Of a stretch of 64,000 bases of DNA, positions 33,341 through 45,560 are shown one piece after another (positions within the stretch are counted from its first letter, which is position 1; each line of letters opens with the position of its first letter). The translations under genes were made by a program, and so were the position numbers. The stretch is from Cucurbitaria berberidis CBS 394.84 (taxonomy: Eukaryota > Ascomycota > Dothideomycetes > Pleosporales > Cucurbitariaceae): NCBI RefSeq assembly GCF_010015615.1, contig NW_024468937.1, positions 1,723,745-1,787,744 on the forward strand. Reading direction: 5' to 3'. The notes below the pieces were generated by a model. That model saw nothing but the letters and a program-made list of their open reading frames with translations. It made no database searches and had not been told where the DNA came from.

Positions 33341-36300
33341 TGATGCTACTGTGCAACGGCGGAGAGAAGAGGGAAATGGATTAGTGTAAAGATACTACTA
33401 CTAAGGCAGAAGATGGGAGAGAGTATTTGAAGAATGAGCAAGTGGAGACAGGTAAGACATGTGCGTGTTTGCGATGAATTAGTACCTCCAGGGTTCAGAG
33501 GCAAAGAGTCAGTTTAGTAGTAGAGGCGAGGGTTGCAAGGTATATATATATACAAGGAGGAGCAAGATTTGGGTGGCGCCCTGAAAGCGGATAGACCGCT
33601 GGGATGGGCAAGGATGGTAGCGGCGGGGAGGAAACGGAGAAACAGGCGGTGATGGTAGTAGTGGGTATGGATACGTAGTGTGGGCGGATAGGGACAGTGG
33701 TAGGACCAGCGAATGTAATGAGAGCGGATCCGGAAGCCATGGCTTGGGACGTAACAAAGCCTCACACTCTGGTGTGCCGATAGGCGACCAGGCCATGCTG
33801 TGCTGGCAGCCGAATGGCTACTAGCCTCGTGTCAGTTGTGACTCCAAGTCACCGGATGGAAAAGGGCAATTGTGTGCCCAAGTCGAGCAGTAGACTTGTA
33901 ACCCCTGAGCGTGGGCCAGGGCTGGAGAAGAGCAAAGCTTCTCGCACAAAAAGAGTGGAACCGGGTTGGGCGGAACCCATGAGATTGGACGAGCTAGAAG
34001 CAACCGAGTAAGGCGGACTGAGGAAGGTTGCAAGAGCGTTGAGACGACATGGAGCTGGCGAAGGGGATCAGCAGCACGTCCCGACAAAAACATGCGGGCT
34101 GAAAGTTAGCCCAAACCCGCGGATGCGGTCCCAGGCACTAGCGCGGTCCATCAGGCTTGCACCGCAGAGGACCGGGGATCCCAGCCTAGACAAAAGGGAT
34201 CGAGGGAACGACAGGCCGGCCGTCCAAGACCGTCAAAGGCCGCAAACGGAAGGCGGAACTTTGGCCCATGTTCCCCGATGGCGAATAGGACCTGCTCCGG
34301 CGCCGACGCAGTGCCAGAGTGCCAATCTTTGCTACCCTCACCTCGCTCAGGGGCGCCAGCAGTTCTGCGATCCAAATCTCGACCGCGTGCGAGTCAGCCC
34401 AGCAGAGAGCAAGGGGGCGCGTCGCCGCACATTTTCCATTTTCCATTTCCCACACAGCTTCGACCAAGGACCAAGGACCAAGGACCCAGGGGACCCCTCG
34501 CTGTCCATGCTCCATTTGCTCCATTTTAGAGGGGGGACGTTGATTGACATAGCATCATGACATATAGCAGCAATGACATAGCACCATGACATGGTATCAA
34601 ACCATGATGGCTCCCACCACAAACGCCACAAATAGCGGTGTACTTGCGATGCATGCTGTCTGCACACACGGCGAGAATGATTTAGCCCAAGTCCATCACG
34701 CGGCGGTGCACATGAGTCTGCCTGCCATACAATGACGATACTGGTCGTCGTCAGCGCGGCAAAGGCACGAGTCGCGTCGTCCAAATGGCTACAGGACAGG
34801 ACGACGACACAGCACGTTTCGCCGTATCTCTCAGACCACTCCGTGGCCCTCGGCATGCGGCGATTTTATTTGCTGCCCCAGGTATCATCTCCACGCAACC
34901 TTGGGCAGTCAGCGTGATGTGTGATGTTGGAGCCACTCACGACGTCGCGACTGGGCCCAACCGGGTTGCAGGACGTGGCTTGGTACGCATATCTGGCATT
35001 GCCGTGTCGTGCCGTCACCCTTCACCGTCACCAGCAATAATAAGCAACCCTGGACTGGAACGGCCGCCCCAAGATGCTATCAGCTGACGCTCGTTTGCGC
35101 CCATCTGCGTCGCCCGTCGTCGTCTTCTGTATCCTCTGTACTGCGGCCCAGTCTGTCAGCGCCTTTCCCCCACCCCCCCAGGGCCAGCAGCACGTCTGCC
35201 AGCGTATGTAGTGGGCCGGACATGCTCGTATTGCAGGCTGAGCTGTCACAGCAGCGTGGTGAGAGAGAGGTGCGAGCCAGTCGTGGACAAGGCAAAAACC
35301 GGTAAAGCAGAGCGGTTGTTTGGATGCCGCAGAGGACGAGAGCTTGGCGAAGCAGGCGGTGTAGAGGTAAGGCTGGCTGTTGCAGCAACGGACTGGGGGG
35401 TGGCTGCAGCTTCCACGCGAGATTAACACGATGGGCAGGGGGCAAGGGAGGAAGCTTGAGACGACCATTGCTTCTTAGTGCCTTCTGGTGCCTCGCGGGA
35501 AGCGTCCTAGGCGTTTGATTGCTCCAGAGGGGCCCATCGGAGGATTGCCCCCTGGACAGTAGTATGCATCTGCACCCGCGACAAACATGTGCCGGCAGAA
35601 CTGGTGTAGTAGTCGTGTGGCGGTAGTAGTGGCACGCTTGGATTCGTGGGAATTGGGAGGATCAGGGTGGTCCTCCTGGTGGGCCTTGCTGCTGTAGGGC
35701 GCGTCAAAGAAGGCAGCTCAGTGAGTGGGCAGAGCAGAGTAGAGCAGAGCAGAGGTGAGTGGTAGAGACGAAGATAGACAGATGGATGCGACGGACCCGG
35801 CAGCGTGGGTCGATTTCTTTCCGATGTCCATCGACAGGTCCAACCTCAGCGCTCTTCAATTCCTGTATGCACGTGAGCGCCGTCTTCCGCGGCTCGATTC
35901 GTTGCAATTGAGGCCAACGCATTTGCAGCCGCGCGGGTTGCACAACAGACGCGGTCCATGGGCACACAAGGTCTCTCCAAGCAGCTTGGGCAAGGCCGGG
36001 CGATCTCAATTCCGATGCCTGTCTGCGCTGCAGGCAGCTCGCCGTGGCTTCTTCCGCCGACCTGGAATCGTCGACTCTAATAAATATTGAACGCCCTCGT
36101 TTGCCACAAAGCCACGGCTTGCCAATAATGCCGTGAACGCCTGTTGTCTGGAGCGACGCATGCTGTCACTCCCGCAATGTGTCACATGCGACGTCGAAAA
36201 TAAAAATAAAGAGTCTCATCTCGTTACAAGCACCACCACCACGGCTTACCTCTCTCTCCAAGCAGGGCACGAAGACACGCAGTGAGCGACCGGTCTACAA

Positions 36301-36784
36301 CAAGTCTGCAGGGCGCTACCTATGCTACTGCAAGATAGATACATGGACAGCCAACGGCACCAAACGGACCGAAGTCCAACACAGGGAGGATGCCATCGAT
36401 TATCGTGGTGGCACAGCAAAACTCTTACCACCACTGGCACAGTTTGCCCATGGCCGAGTGAGCAGCCCAGCCAGTCGCACCCATCCACGTCGGCCGGTAG
36501 ACTCAGCGCCGTCATGGCATGGCCCTTGTGATGTGCGCTCATCTCCATGACAGCTTTGTGAGAATCAAGTTGGAGGGGTTGCGCTCGACAAGTCAGAAAT
36601 CCATGCATCATCATCATCATCCATAAGGTACTGCGGTGTGGTGGACTGATATCCATAATACCGCCAGTGGCATCGACGGGCTAACCCGCTTTGGTCCCTA
36701 GCGTCAAACGCGCATCCATCATCGGCTTCGATACCCCGTCTTGCCGTTCCCGAGAACCACATCCTCTTCCTAACCGTCCACAAG
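33341..36784. other. Gene-free interval of about 3.4 kb between divergent genes
   Basis: No supported gene. It holds a (TA)n-like run at 33540-33555, a GACCAAG tandem repeat at 34462-34487, direct repeats of TGACATAGCAYCATGACAT at about 34543-34593, and a CAT microsatellite near 36600-36622. Open frames are many, short and overlapping on both strands, as expected for GC-rich noncoding DNA. The length suggests long promoters or noncoding transcription. Confidence 0.5.
34462..34487. repeat. Tandem 7-mer repeat (GACCAAG)
   Basis: Three full copies of GACCAAG followed by a partial one, directly before a short G/C-rich palindromic stretch. Simple sequence, noncoding. Confidence 0.6.
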
Positions 36785-37846
36785 ATGCCGCTGCCCGTCT
36801 CTTCGTCGGCTCTCCCGTCTTTTCGGAAGCAACATCTTCTTGTTGAGTTGTAGGTCAAGGTGCACCAATCGGCAGCCTGTCCTAACGCTGCCCAGCTCCA
36901 GCCTGCGCTATGCACAGCTCGACGGCGTCTTCGTGACCATCACGCCAGGCGACCCGTCTCTATGGGTCGGCGTTATATTCGTTCGAAAAGGTACTGAGAT
37001 GCCGTAGGGCTAGCCGCCGTCTAGTGTATTCACGTTTGACAGGTCCCTATGCGCCGGCAGTCCTGCGCTTCCAAATCTCCTTCCCGCCCACCTATCCTAC
37101 TCTGCCACCCCTGGTGACCTTTTCTACCGATGTTTTCCACCCCCTGCTCACGCCACTGACAACGTATACTTACACGACTGGTTCTTCGGATACCGACACG
37201 GTCAGTGCTACGGATGAGGAGAGACTACCACCGGGGGGCTTCAGTCTCCGTCACGGCTTCCCGCACTGGTTTGGCCGAGCCCGAAGATCTGCACCCAGTT
37301 CTCGCGACGTCAGTGGATCAGAGTCCAGCAATGCTACTTTTGGGAGTGCTAGTGCCCCTCTAGCTACCACAAAAATCTCCATCGTGAGCATCTTAGAGTA
37401 CATTCGTGCAACCTTCAATGAAGAATCCGTTCTAGACTCTCTTCCCCTCGAGGCTGCGGCAAACCCGGGGGCTTATCATGCGTGGAGGACGTACCGACGC
37501 CCTGTCTTGCAAGCTCAGCAGTCTTCTGCCTCGACGTCGCCAAGCCTCGAACCAACAGAGAAAATGGCGGAACCTTCAGCACTGGGAAGGAATCGCCAGC
37601 CAGGAGCGTGGAACTGGGAGGGCGTGTGGGAGGAGCGCGTTGGGAAAGCAGTCAAAGCCAGTCTTTCTGAACCTGTGCTGTTCGGTACTGGCGCTGGGGA
37701 AGATATAGTAAGCTATATACAAACATGCAGCCACAACACACACACTAATATGTAGCCAGATTCGCTTCCGTGAGGGTGACCAGGACACCATGGAGAAGAT
37801 GAGAGAGCAGCTGCAGATGGCCGCTTCCAGAACTGCGGAGGCATAA
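36785..37846 (+). CDS. UBC-fold protein without catalytic Cys, AKTIP/FTS-like, 303 aa
   Basis: E2-like fold predicted to be inactive as a ubiquitin-conjugating enzyme. Four exons: 36785-36849, 36896-36990, 37043-37707 and 37760-37846. The UBC core spans about residues 14-150 (VFVTITPGDPSLWVGVIFV, then LRFQISFPPTYP). Where true E2s have HPN followed by the active Cys, this protein has FHPLLTP at 85-91 and no Cys follows, as in AKTIP/FTS. The middle carries an Arg/Ser-rich insertion. The C-terminus is a short charged helix after the last intron, whose acceptor is the second AG (GCCAG). In Aspergillus the FTS homologue joins Hook and FHIP to connect early endosomes to dynein. The family link is inferred from the HPL motif and fold; other UEV-type proteins are possible. 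Confidence 0.75.
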
Positions 37847-38394
37847 AATCTATCATTCTCCGGGAGAGTGAAAAGAGCTGGTCTGCCATCAAGTCGGAAA
37901 CATTGAGTAGCAACTGGTTGAGCGCAGGCAATGCATCAACACTAGAATATGATACCCCAATATAAGTATGACCAAAACGACTCGAAACACTGACCGGGCA
38001 CGACATGTGCTCGCATCTTCATGCAGTTGCTACATGGTGCTAAGATGCGTGTTCTGACCGTCCCGCACACCATACGGCAGGAGCGTTATAGGTCTGTTCA
38101 CGTGTCGTGTTCTGAGGTAGCGACTTCCTCTGTAGCCTTGGAGTGTAGTTCGATTCCTCCTCCACAAAGCTTCTACGCTACCCGTTTAGACAGTGTCCCT
38201 GTAAAGCCCAGGGCCTCCATATCAACTTGGTACATCAGCTACTCTTCTTATTCATCTCTTGATATTGTCTGCGCTTTTCTCGACGTCACCGGCAGTTCTG
38301 AGGGCAGCACCCCATCCCGGCCCGGGAAGCTTCGCGGTGAAGGCGAACGAGACGCGGTGAAAGGCTTTGTGTGTATGCATTTTGTACGTCCACA
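37847..38394. other. Intergenic
   Basis: 3' flank of the UBC-like gene and promoter of the VWA-like gene, both on the plus strand. No feature recognised. Confidence 0.45.
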
Positions 38395-40939
38395 ATGGCC
38401 ACGACGCTAGCTGGTGGCCTTCTACTCTCGCACGTCGCACTCTGTCCGCCTCCGCTCCTCATCCAGAAGAAGCCACGCAGAGCAACGTTTCGTCGGCGCA
38501 TCCTTCGTAAGTCAACTCATAGTCAGAACAACTCCCAGTACGTCTTCGGCCCGCTAGATGATATCATCGACGAAATCAAAGGCGACATCTGGGGGTCACC
38601 GCTCGATCATAGCTCCCATTCCTCTATCAACGATTGGGCAAGCTTCCTCAACGTGCCGTCAACGTGGGCCGTGACACCTCTGCCTGTTAGCCGTCTCCCC
38701 AGCGACCAGCCTCTGACGATACGCAAGAACAGAAATAGCCTCTCGTCAGCATCGGACTCGAGCACAGGAGATCAGATGGCCTTCTCGCGCAACAATAGCC
38801 AAGAGGAGCCCATGACCGGCGGCGCGGTAGGTCCTCCTTATACCACTAGCACAACCCCATGGCCGCTGTTGGACACTGTGACATCGTACGAGCCCATACA
38901 CTCGTCCAGCCCTCCCGAGTCCACCGTTGGCTCTAGACACACTACTGCGCAACAGGCTTTGGAAAATGTGGTTCACAACGCCAATGTCCGCCCTGAGGCT
39001 ACGAGGCGACGTTCGTCTCGACTCCGGCTATTCACAACTGGGTTGTCTCGTTTGCGCCGCACAGGAACCGGAGAGACGAGTGGTAGCGCGGGCGACACTT
39101 CTGACACATCTTCCCCAACGACTACTGTAGTGCTTGCAACCCATGCAGAGGCGGAGATGGAGCTTGACACGAAAGACCCGAGCGAGGAAGCCGTGGAGGC
39201 GTATATGAGGAAACACGCGCGCAAGTACGTCACCCTTGCTATACAGCTTTTCAATTGTCATTCGTCAATATGATTGTTGCAATGCAAATGTGGTTTCTAT
39301 GCATAGCTTATATTAACTGCAACTAGCGGTACTAAGTTTGGATCGGTGATGAAGCTCATCACCAAACAACTACCTTCCCCTACTGAAGATCATGACAATT
39401 CAGATGAACATGTCTTGGCGAAGGCGTCGAAGATACCTACGACATTACGGGCAGCTGTCAGGATCTTTCCCGAAATCAAGGTTCTCACCGAAGACTTGCA
39501 GGAGTATAGCGTGGCAGTAGATGTTGAGGGAGTCTTGCACAATCGGAAACCGCTTCCAGACACTACAATTGATGTGATCTTTGTGGTGGATAACGGGTAA
39601 GCACTCCCCCCGTAGACTCTGGTGTCGCTAGCTGAGGTAACTTTATAGGTACTACGTAACAAAAGAATGCCTTAGCAGAGCGTTGAACGCGGTCAATGCT
39701 GCGCTATACCATCTAGACCGTGGCGATCGCCTGGCGCTCTACACAACGCATTGCACTCATCATTCTGTCACAGGCAATAGGCCTGATATGCTCTATCCAC
39801 TCCGACCTTTCAGCGCAGATAGCGAGGAGACTTTCCGAGACTTGACTACCGGGATCGCAGTATGTGGTACACAGGTATGGGAGCCGCCTCGCCCGAACCC
39901 ATCCATGGCCGAGGTCATTATCGGCGTGGCAAGGTCACTGGAGGATCAAGATCTAAAGATCGGTCGCACTCACGTCATCTTGTTATCTCCCGCTACTTAC
40001 ATCCTACACGGCGTCTCGACATACTTCCCCGATCTGTACATCCACCGAGTCAATCCTGCAGCTCTGCCTTATCGCCGCGATCCTGAGGTTCTAGACACTA
40101 TATGCACCGACAACTGCTGCATGAATGTGTTCATTAGCAATTGGGCTTCCTACCAGTCCCTTCCCGGTCGCATCAAGCGCATCATGAAAAATGCTCGCGC
40201 CGAAAAGCCTGTTGGAGAGCTCACCAATGTGTCTATCGATATACGTACCAGACATGGCTGCAAGATCATCGAGAGCTGTGGGAGCCAAGATATTCCCGTC
40301 TTGCGCCTTGGGCAAGTTCATACCTTCGTTATGCGGATTCGCGTCACTCGAACTGAGACACAGGGTGTCGATCTTGAATCAGGCAATCCTGTCTTCAATT
40401 CGAGTCTGGATATCAAGGGTCTGAGACAGACACTGCAGAATTCGATTGCCATCGGTGCCATCAAGGTTCACCTCTTCGACGTGCAGGCTTTCCACCGTAA
40501 CTCCTTGCACGCAGAGGATTGTTGGAACTACACCGAGACTCCGCTACTAGCCATACGCGAAATGGGTGGTCTGGCACCTCCCCTAGACACAGCCATGGAG
40601 GTCTACAAGCGCAAGTACTTCCATAGGTTCAGTCGACTGAAGACCAACGAGGCCAAGATTGAACTTGAGACTCTGCTGACTAACTTGGCCGGTACCAATG
40701 ACGAAGCAAAAAGGTTCATCGAGCGCCTTGCTAAAGAAATCGATTGCCACCAAGCAATCCAAGAGTACAAGCACAACTACCGACAAAAGCTCCCACTATG
40801 TCCCGGCCCGATTACGGTCGAAGCATCTCATGAGTGGCTTGTGGACTTGTGGAACAAGAAGAAGAGCAAACGCAAGGGTGTGGCTGTCGTGCAAGAAGAG
40901 GATATCAACAATCTCAATGACGGCATCAATGGTATGTAA
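38395..40939 (+). CDS. VWA-like domain protein of unknown function, 796 aa
   Basis: Three exons: 38395-39224, 39327-39596 and 39649-40939. The N-terminal 280 residues are Ser/Thr-rich and disordered. A von Willebrand A-like domain begins near residue 360 with IDVIFVVDNG and continues GDRLALYTTHCTHH. The usual MIDAS DxSxS is replaced by D-N-G, so metal binding is doubtful. Later sections (DIRTRHGCKIIESCG, LRLGQVHTFVMRIRV) are beta-rich, and the C-terminus is helical and Lys-rich. The start ATG has a good context (CACAATGG). The stop falls inside GTATGTAA, a perfect splice donor, and coding-like sequence follows it. An alternative last intron, 40878-40941, gives an end DWAEAIRLYCAEKFGV with stop at 40991. 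Confidence 0.78.
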
Positions 40940-40991
40940 AGATTGGGCTGAGGCGATACGTCTCTACTGCGCGGAGAAGTTTGGTGTGTGA

Positions 40992-42507
40992 TTCACGATG
41001 ACATGTGCTGGAACAATGAATCTTTGGGACGGACCGTTGGCTGTCATGTTCTGGAACGACTTTTGATGATGTCGAAGTTGATGGCTGTAGCGCTAGTCTC
41101 GAACTGCCGCGGAGGGGCTTCTTCGCGATTACTCGACAGAGTTACGCGCGCACACCCTGTATGATAGCTAGCGACGAATAGTCACGAGACGTTTTTCACA
41201 TGCAAGATTGCGGCAGATCCCCCTTGATAGAAGAAGAACCTAGTCGTTGATGAAACGTCTCTGCCCATGGGTACCGTCCAATCTCTGCTGCTTAGCACCC
41301 CCAGCTCTTCGTCTCGCAAACATTATCTCCTTAGCGTTAGTCGCCCTGTAGCCAGCAACATGGTACCCGGTCCTTTGTCGGATTTCCCTCCGCTGCCACA
41401 CAGGTACCTGTACATAGAGTACTGTTATAGAACTCCCCCACCCACCAAGCCGCGCACTGACCCCAAGAGTTGATTAAAGTTTTCGTCTCAGTTCAGTGCC
41501 CCCTTCCTTCGCGGTTAGTAAGCTTTCTCCATTGGCCTAAATTGCTTTTTTTTTTACCCCGGCGCGCGTTTTCGGGGAACCATATTATCTTTGCCGCGAC
41601 TATAATAAACTTCCACCCGCCCGCCTGCCTGCCTACACCGCCCCCTATGCTCTAGAAAGTGGGCTGTTCATTCCGCAAAAAAAAAAGAATAGAGTTTCTG
41701 CGCGCGCGGGGGGCCCAGGTTGGAAAAGGGTGTATTTCGGTGTCATTTTTTTCTTTCTTTCTTTCTTTCTTGGTTTGGAATTGATCGAGCGGATACTGAA
41801 GGTTCCGGGTGTGTTAGTTCGCCTTTCTTGTTTTTTTGGCTTGTTTGCTTTTGTGCTTTTTTTTTTGCCACGCGAAGCAAGGGCGGCCCGGCGGGGGGGG
41901 CAAAACTTTTGTTTTTTTGTGGGAAAGTGAGGGGAGGAAATCGCCGATCGACATGGAGTCGTTCTATACGCGATAGGTAAAGTGTCCGGATGCGCTTTTT
42001 GTAGATGAGCGCGCGGGTGCGGGTAACTTGCTTGGATTACCCAGCAATGAGCCTTGGGCGAGAACTTTATAGGTAGGATCAGAAAGACTATGTAATAAGG
42101 TTTTAGAAGCGCCGAGATATGGGAAGATGAGGAGAAGGTTTTGAACCTTGCTTAGAGTTCTTACTATGCGAAGATTAACCGTGTGGTTGATTCTCAAGCC
42201 TTCTCAGATGCGATTATTAGAATGCTCGTCGCATGGTGTTGATCACTTCTTTCTTTTTCGTTTCAGCTGCGCAGCCTACTTGATGGCAGTTTACTTCGAT
42301 GTCAAGAAACCTGTGTAATGTGCATAGCGAACAGTCTGGTTGAACTAGAAACTAATAATACAAATTACGGTCGTAATATACGACTATGTTTATCCAAGAC
42401 GCCGGAGAAGACAGAAAATGATATGCTGGCCCTTCAACACCCCTTCGATGCAAAACGCGAGACCTATGCTGGTAGAAATGCTATGTATGTAGAAGTGAAT
42501 GTCTTGC
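40992..42507. other. Convergent intergenic region with low-complexity DNA
   Basis: Gap between two convergent 3' ends. The segment 41540-41930 is rich in homopolymer runs: T9 near 41550, A10 near 41680, TTTC repeats at 41749-41771, T9 and G8 near 41860-41900, and a CGCGCG/GGGGGG block at 41700-41715. The small open frames here merely read through these runs. No RNA gene seen. Confidence 0.5.
41540..41930. repeat. Cluster of homopolymer and TTTC simple repeats
   Basis: Concentrated poly-T, poly-A and poly-G runs plus about five TTTC units and an alternating CG run. This is unlike the rest of the window. No open frame of protein character. Confidence 0.6.
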
Positions 42508-45500
42508 TCAGGATTTAGTGACAGTCAACTTTGCACGCGCAACTTCCCCTTCTCCCTTTCTCATCGACTCAGTTGAGTGACCACTCTCCGTGGTCGTGAA
42601 GCCAGGGCTATAAACACCATGCCGTCGCGCATCTCCCATGTTATTCAGCTTCGCAAATAGACTCGCCCTCGGGCCCTCGAACCCTGTGCTTTTGTTATAT
42701 TTGAAGGGGATCTGGACGGTCAGTGGATGGCTCGTGCTAGATATTATGGCTTGTCCTGTTCCAGCAAGTGCGGGCTCCTTTCGTCGTAGCTGGATGAGTG
42801 ACCTCTTTTTGGTCGGCGGAAGAGATAACTTGTGTGGTGGACTGAAGTTCAGCGGTGGAGATGTAGGTAACGGCGGAGGAATTCTCGATTCGCTCGAGTA
42901 GCGCTTGATCTCGTCCCAGCCCTTGTGGATAGGTGGTGATATAGGCGAGACAGGCGAAAATGGCTGCGTAGGGGTCCCATCATCACTTGATGGCCCGATG
43001 TAGGTAGTCGAAGACTGCCTATCGTAGGCAAGCGAATACTGTTCAGGCCTCGAGGTGGGTTTGTCTGAGGTGAACCCCATTTTAGAAGAAAGTGGACTGA
43101 TAAGGGACTTCTGTGAAGTGCTTGCTGTAGGCGATTTCGATGGCAAGGTTTGTTGGGCAGATAATTTAGGTGTAAGAGGGGGCGCATATAGCATTACGGA
43201 TTCTGGCGTTTCCGTTCGTGGATTGACTAACAGGAGGAGGTCATGCTCGAAAGATGGGTGCTCAGATGTAGGGGAACTTTGAGATGTGCTTATGCTCATG
43301 GACATCTGTGTATATGTGCTGTTGGACCGACTTGTTGCCCCTGCATAACTACGGTGGCGACGATGGCTCGCACTCAATGTTGGAGATGGAAAGTCAAGAT
43401 CGCGGTAAGGCTGGGGTGCTTGAAACTCAGGTGTCGCAGGAGACCATTGCGAAGCAACCGCATACCCTGCAATCGCGGCAGATAGCGCAGCAGCTGCATC
43501 GGTCGGGGCGAGAAACGAGTTTCTAGTTGAGCTCCCCAAAGTCTGCTGGGGGCCTGGGTCTCTAAACGGATTTCCAGGATCGCTATAACGGTTGGTCGCC
43601 CCAGTACTGAAATGTTGATCGCTATCTGAGATGTTTTGCGGTTCTCTGAGCATAAATCCCCGTGGCGACATGCCGTCAGTTCCCCTGGACGAGAAAGCGG
43701 AAATGTTGTTATCGTCGCCATCTCCACTGCTCCCTCTAGCGGGAGGGTCGTACAAGTATGCCTCTTTAGGATAGACGCTTGCTGTACTCGAACGCCTCGT
43801 CGTCCGTGTAGCATGATAGCGACGAGCAATGAAGATCGCCGCAACAACGGCGAGAAGAACGCCAGCCGTGCTTCCTACAGCCACACCAGCAGCTTGTGGT
43901 GTAGTCAAAGGTGGAGGCAAGGCTGCGGCGGTCTCGGTAGCGGTGCTGGTGGGTGTGGAAGTCGTGGGCAGAGTCTTTGTAGTCTCATAGCTCGCATCGT
44001 CAGGTATAGAACTTGGAAAGCCCGTTGGTGTAGTAACACTGCTTCCTGCGATCAAGATACTAGCGCGAGTAGTATTTGCAATCGTGGAGTTACGCAGGCC
44101 CGGCGTGGCTGTAGTGTTCCACCCCTGAAGTTGAGTCCTATTGGAATTGCTGAATGCGCCAGTTGGTTGAGATGATTTACTTGATGTTATGATCGACGTA
44201 GTGGTACAGTGAAATGACGTGTTGGTCGAACTAGAGAAGCCCTTGGTAGGTTTTGGCAAATACAGAGTTGAGATCGACCAGGTCGAGTTAGATTCCGACA
44301 TGCTTGTCGGCTGAGTAGACAGAATATTGCTTCGACTTAACATCACTCCTGTTGGCAGTATCGTTCTTGACGTCCTCGCTGTATGAACAGCAGTCTCATC
44401 CCCAGCGGGATCTAGGGTCGAGTTAAGCAGAGAAAGGCTCGTGGGACTGGCTTTTGGTATATTGAGCGTCATGCTGCTCCTAGTGATTGTCGTAACCGCA
44501 CCTGATTCCGCTGGCTGCATTCCGAAGCTTCTCTCAGCCGTAGAAGAAGCATTGTAGTGAACAGTTGGTTCTAAATGTAATTCTCCAGTGCCCAGAGTCA
44601 TAGAAGATATTATGGCAGCCAAAGTATAACTGGCGGTCGCCGTTGGTGTGTGAGAGGCCGGGGATTGATCTCCAGTAGTAGGTGCCACCAAGGCCGGGAC
44701 GAGACTGTTAGGTAGCGAGCTATTTACCAGTAGAACAGAATGGGAGGGCATAGTTGATGCTAAGGTGCTACTTAGGTCAACTCGCTGATCCACGTTGGAT
44801 AAGGTCCGGATGGAGGAGGTGACCGAATAAGTCTCTACGCCGCGAAGATTTGTTGCTGTTGGCTGCACATTGGAGGATTGCGGTGTGAGCGCAGATCCTG
44901 ACAATGCTGTTGAGCTGCCATGAGGTGTTGGTTTCAAATCGCTCGTGGTGAGCTTGGTGTTTGTCTTAGAACGTGTATGTACATCGCTTGACGATGCGAG
45001 TGACAATATCTTATCTGAGATCACGCCTTCGGCTGAAGTTGTAGCGCTGACTATACGTGTGGTATATGATCGTTGTGCTTGCGTGGAACTATACGCAGAA
45101 GTCGTGGATATGTCGTTCGTAGTTGATATCGGTATCCCATTGTCGCTGTCTCTACGTGACGTCGCTGAGGCAAAAATTGATGTTGACCAGGGTAACTCGG
45201 GACCGTAGGAAGAGATTAGAGGTTGCGTGGTCCCCACAACAGGAGCAGTACTGCTCTCCGATATGGACGATACCCCAGGTCCCACAACTCTAGAGATAGC
45301 GACTGTGGAAGAAGTCGTACTTTTAGAGGTGGCTTGGACTGTTGAGTTCCGGTAAGGCAACCCATGGCGCGGAAGAACGGAGAATTCGAAATCTTCTGAT
45401 ACACGTCGACTTCTGAACGAGGCTTCATCTATTCAATGGTAGTTAGCAGACGTAGTGGCAGAGACATATCAAGCAACATACTATGTCTATTCGGCGCAGC

Positions 45501-45560
45501 CCCACTTTTCAATACTAGTAACCCAATGTACGAAACGAACAAAGCGCTCTTGAACAACAT
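42508..45560 (-). CDS. Ser/Thr-rich single-pass membrane protein, mucin-like, 999 aa
   Basis: Two exons, 45560-45482 and 45428-42508. The N-terminus MLFKSALFVSYIGLLVLKSGA is a clear signal peptide; the frame is open upstream but starting there would bury the signal. Residues about 50-530 are very Ser/Thr-rich with many N-glycosylation sequons, so the outer part is probably heavily glycosylated. A single membrane helix (VAVGSTAGVLLAVVAAIFIA) lies at about 540-562, followed directly by basic ARRYHATRTTRR. The cytoplasmic tail of about 430 residues is Ser/Pro-rich and may be phosphorylated. The layout recalls fungal wall-stress sensors (Wsc/Mid2), but there is no Cys-rich WSC domain. A sensor role is therefore only a guess. 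Confidence 0.82.

Noticed and set aside
33495..36656. Numerous 60-170-codon frames on both strands
   Set aside because: All overlap each other in GC-rich DNA, none shows a family signal or splice-supported structure.
41720..41980. Phe-rich small proteins on the plus strand
   Set aside because: They only translate the poly-T and TTTC runs.
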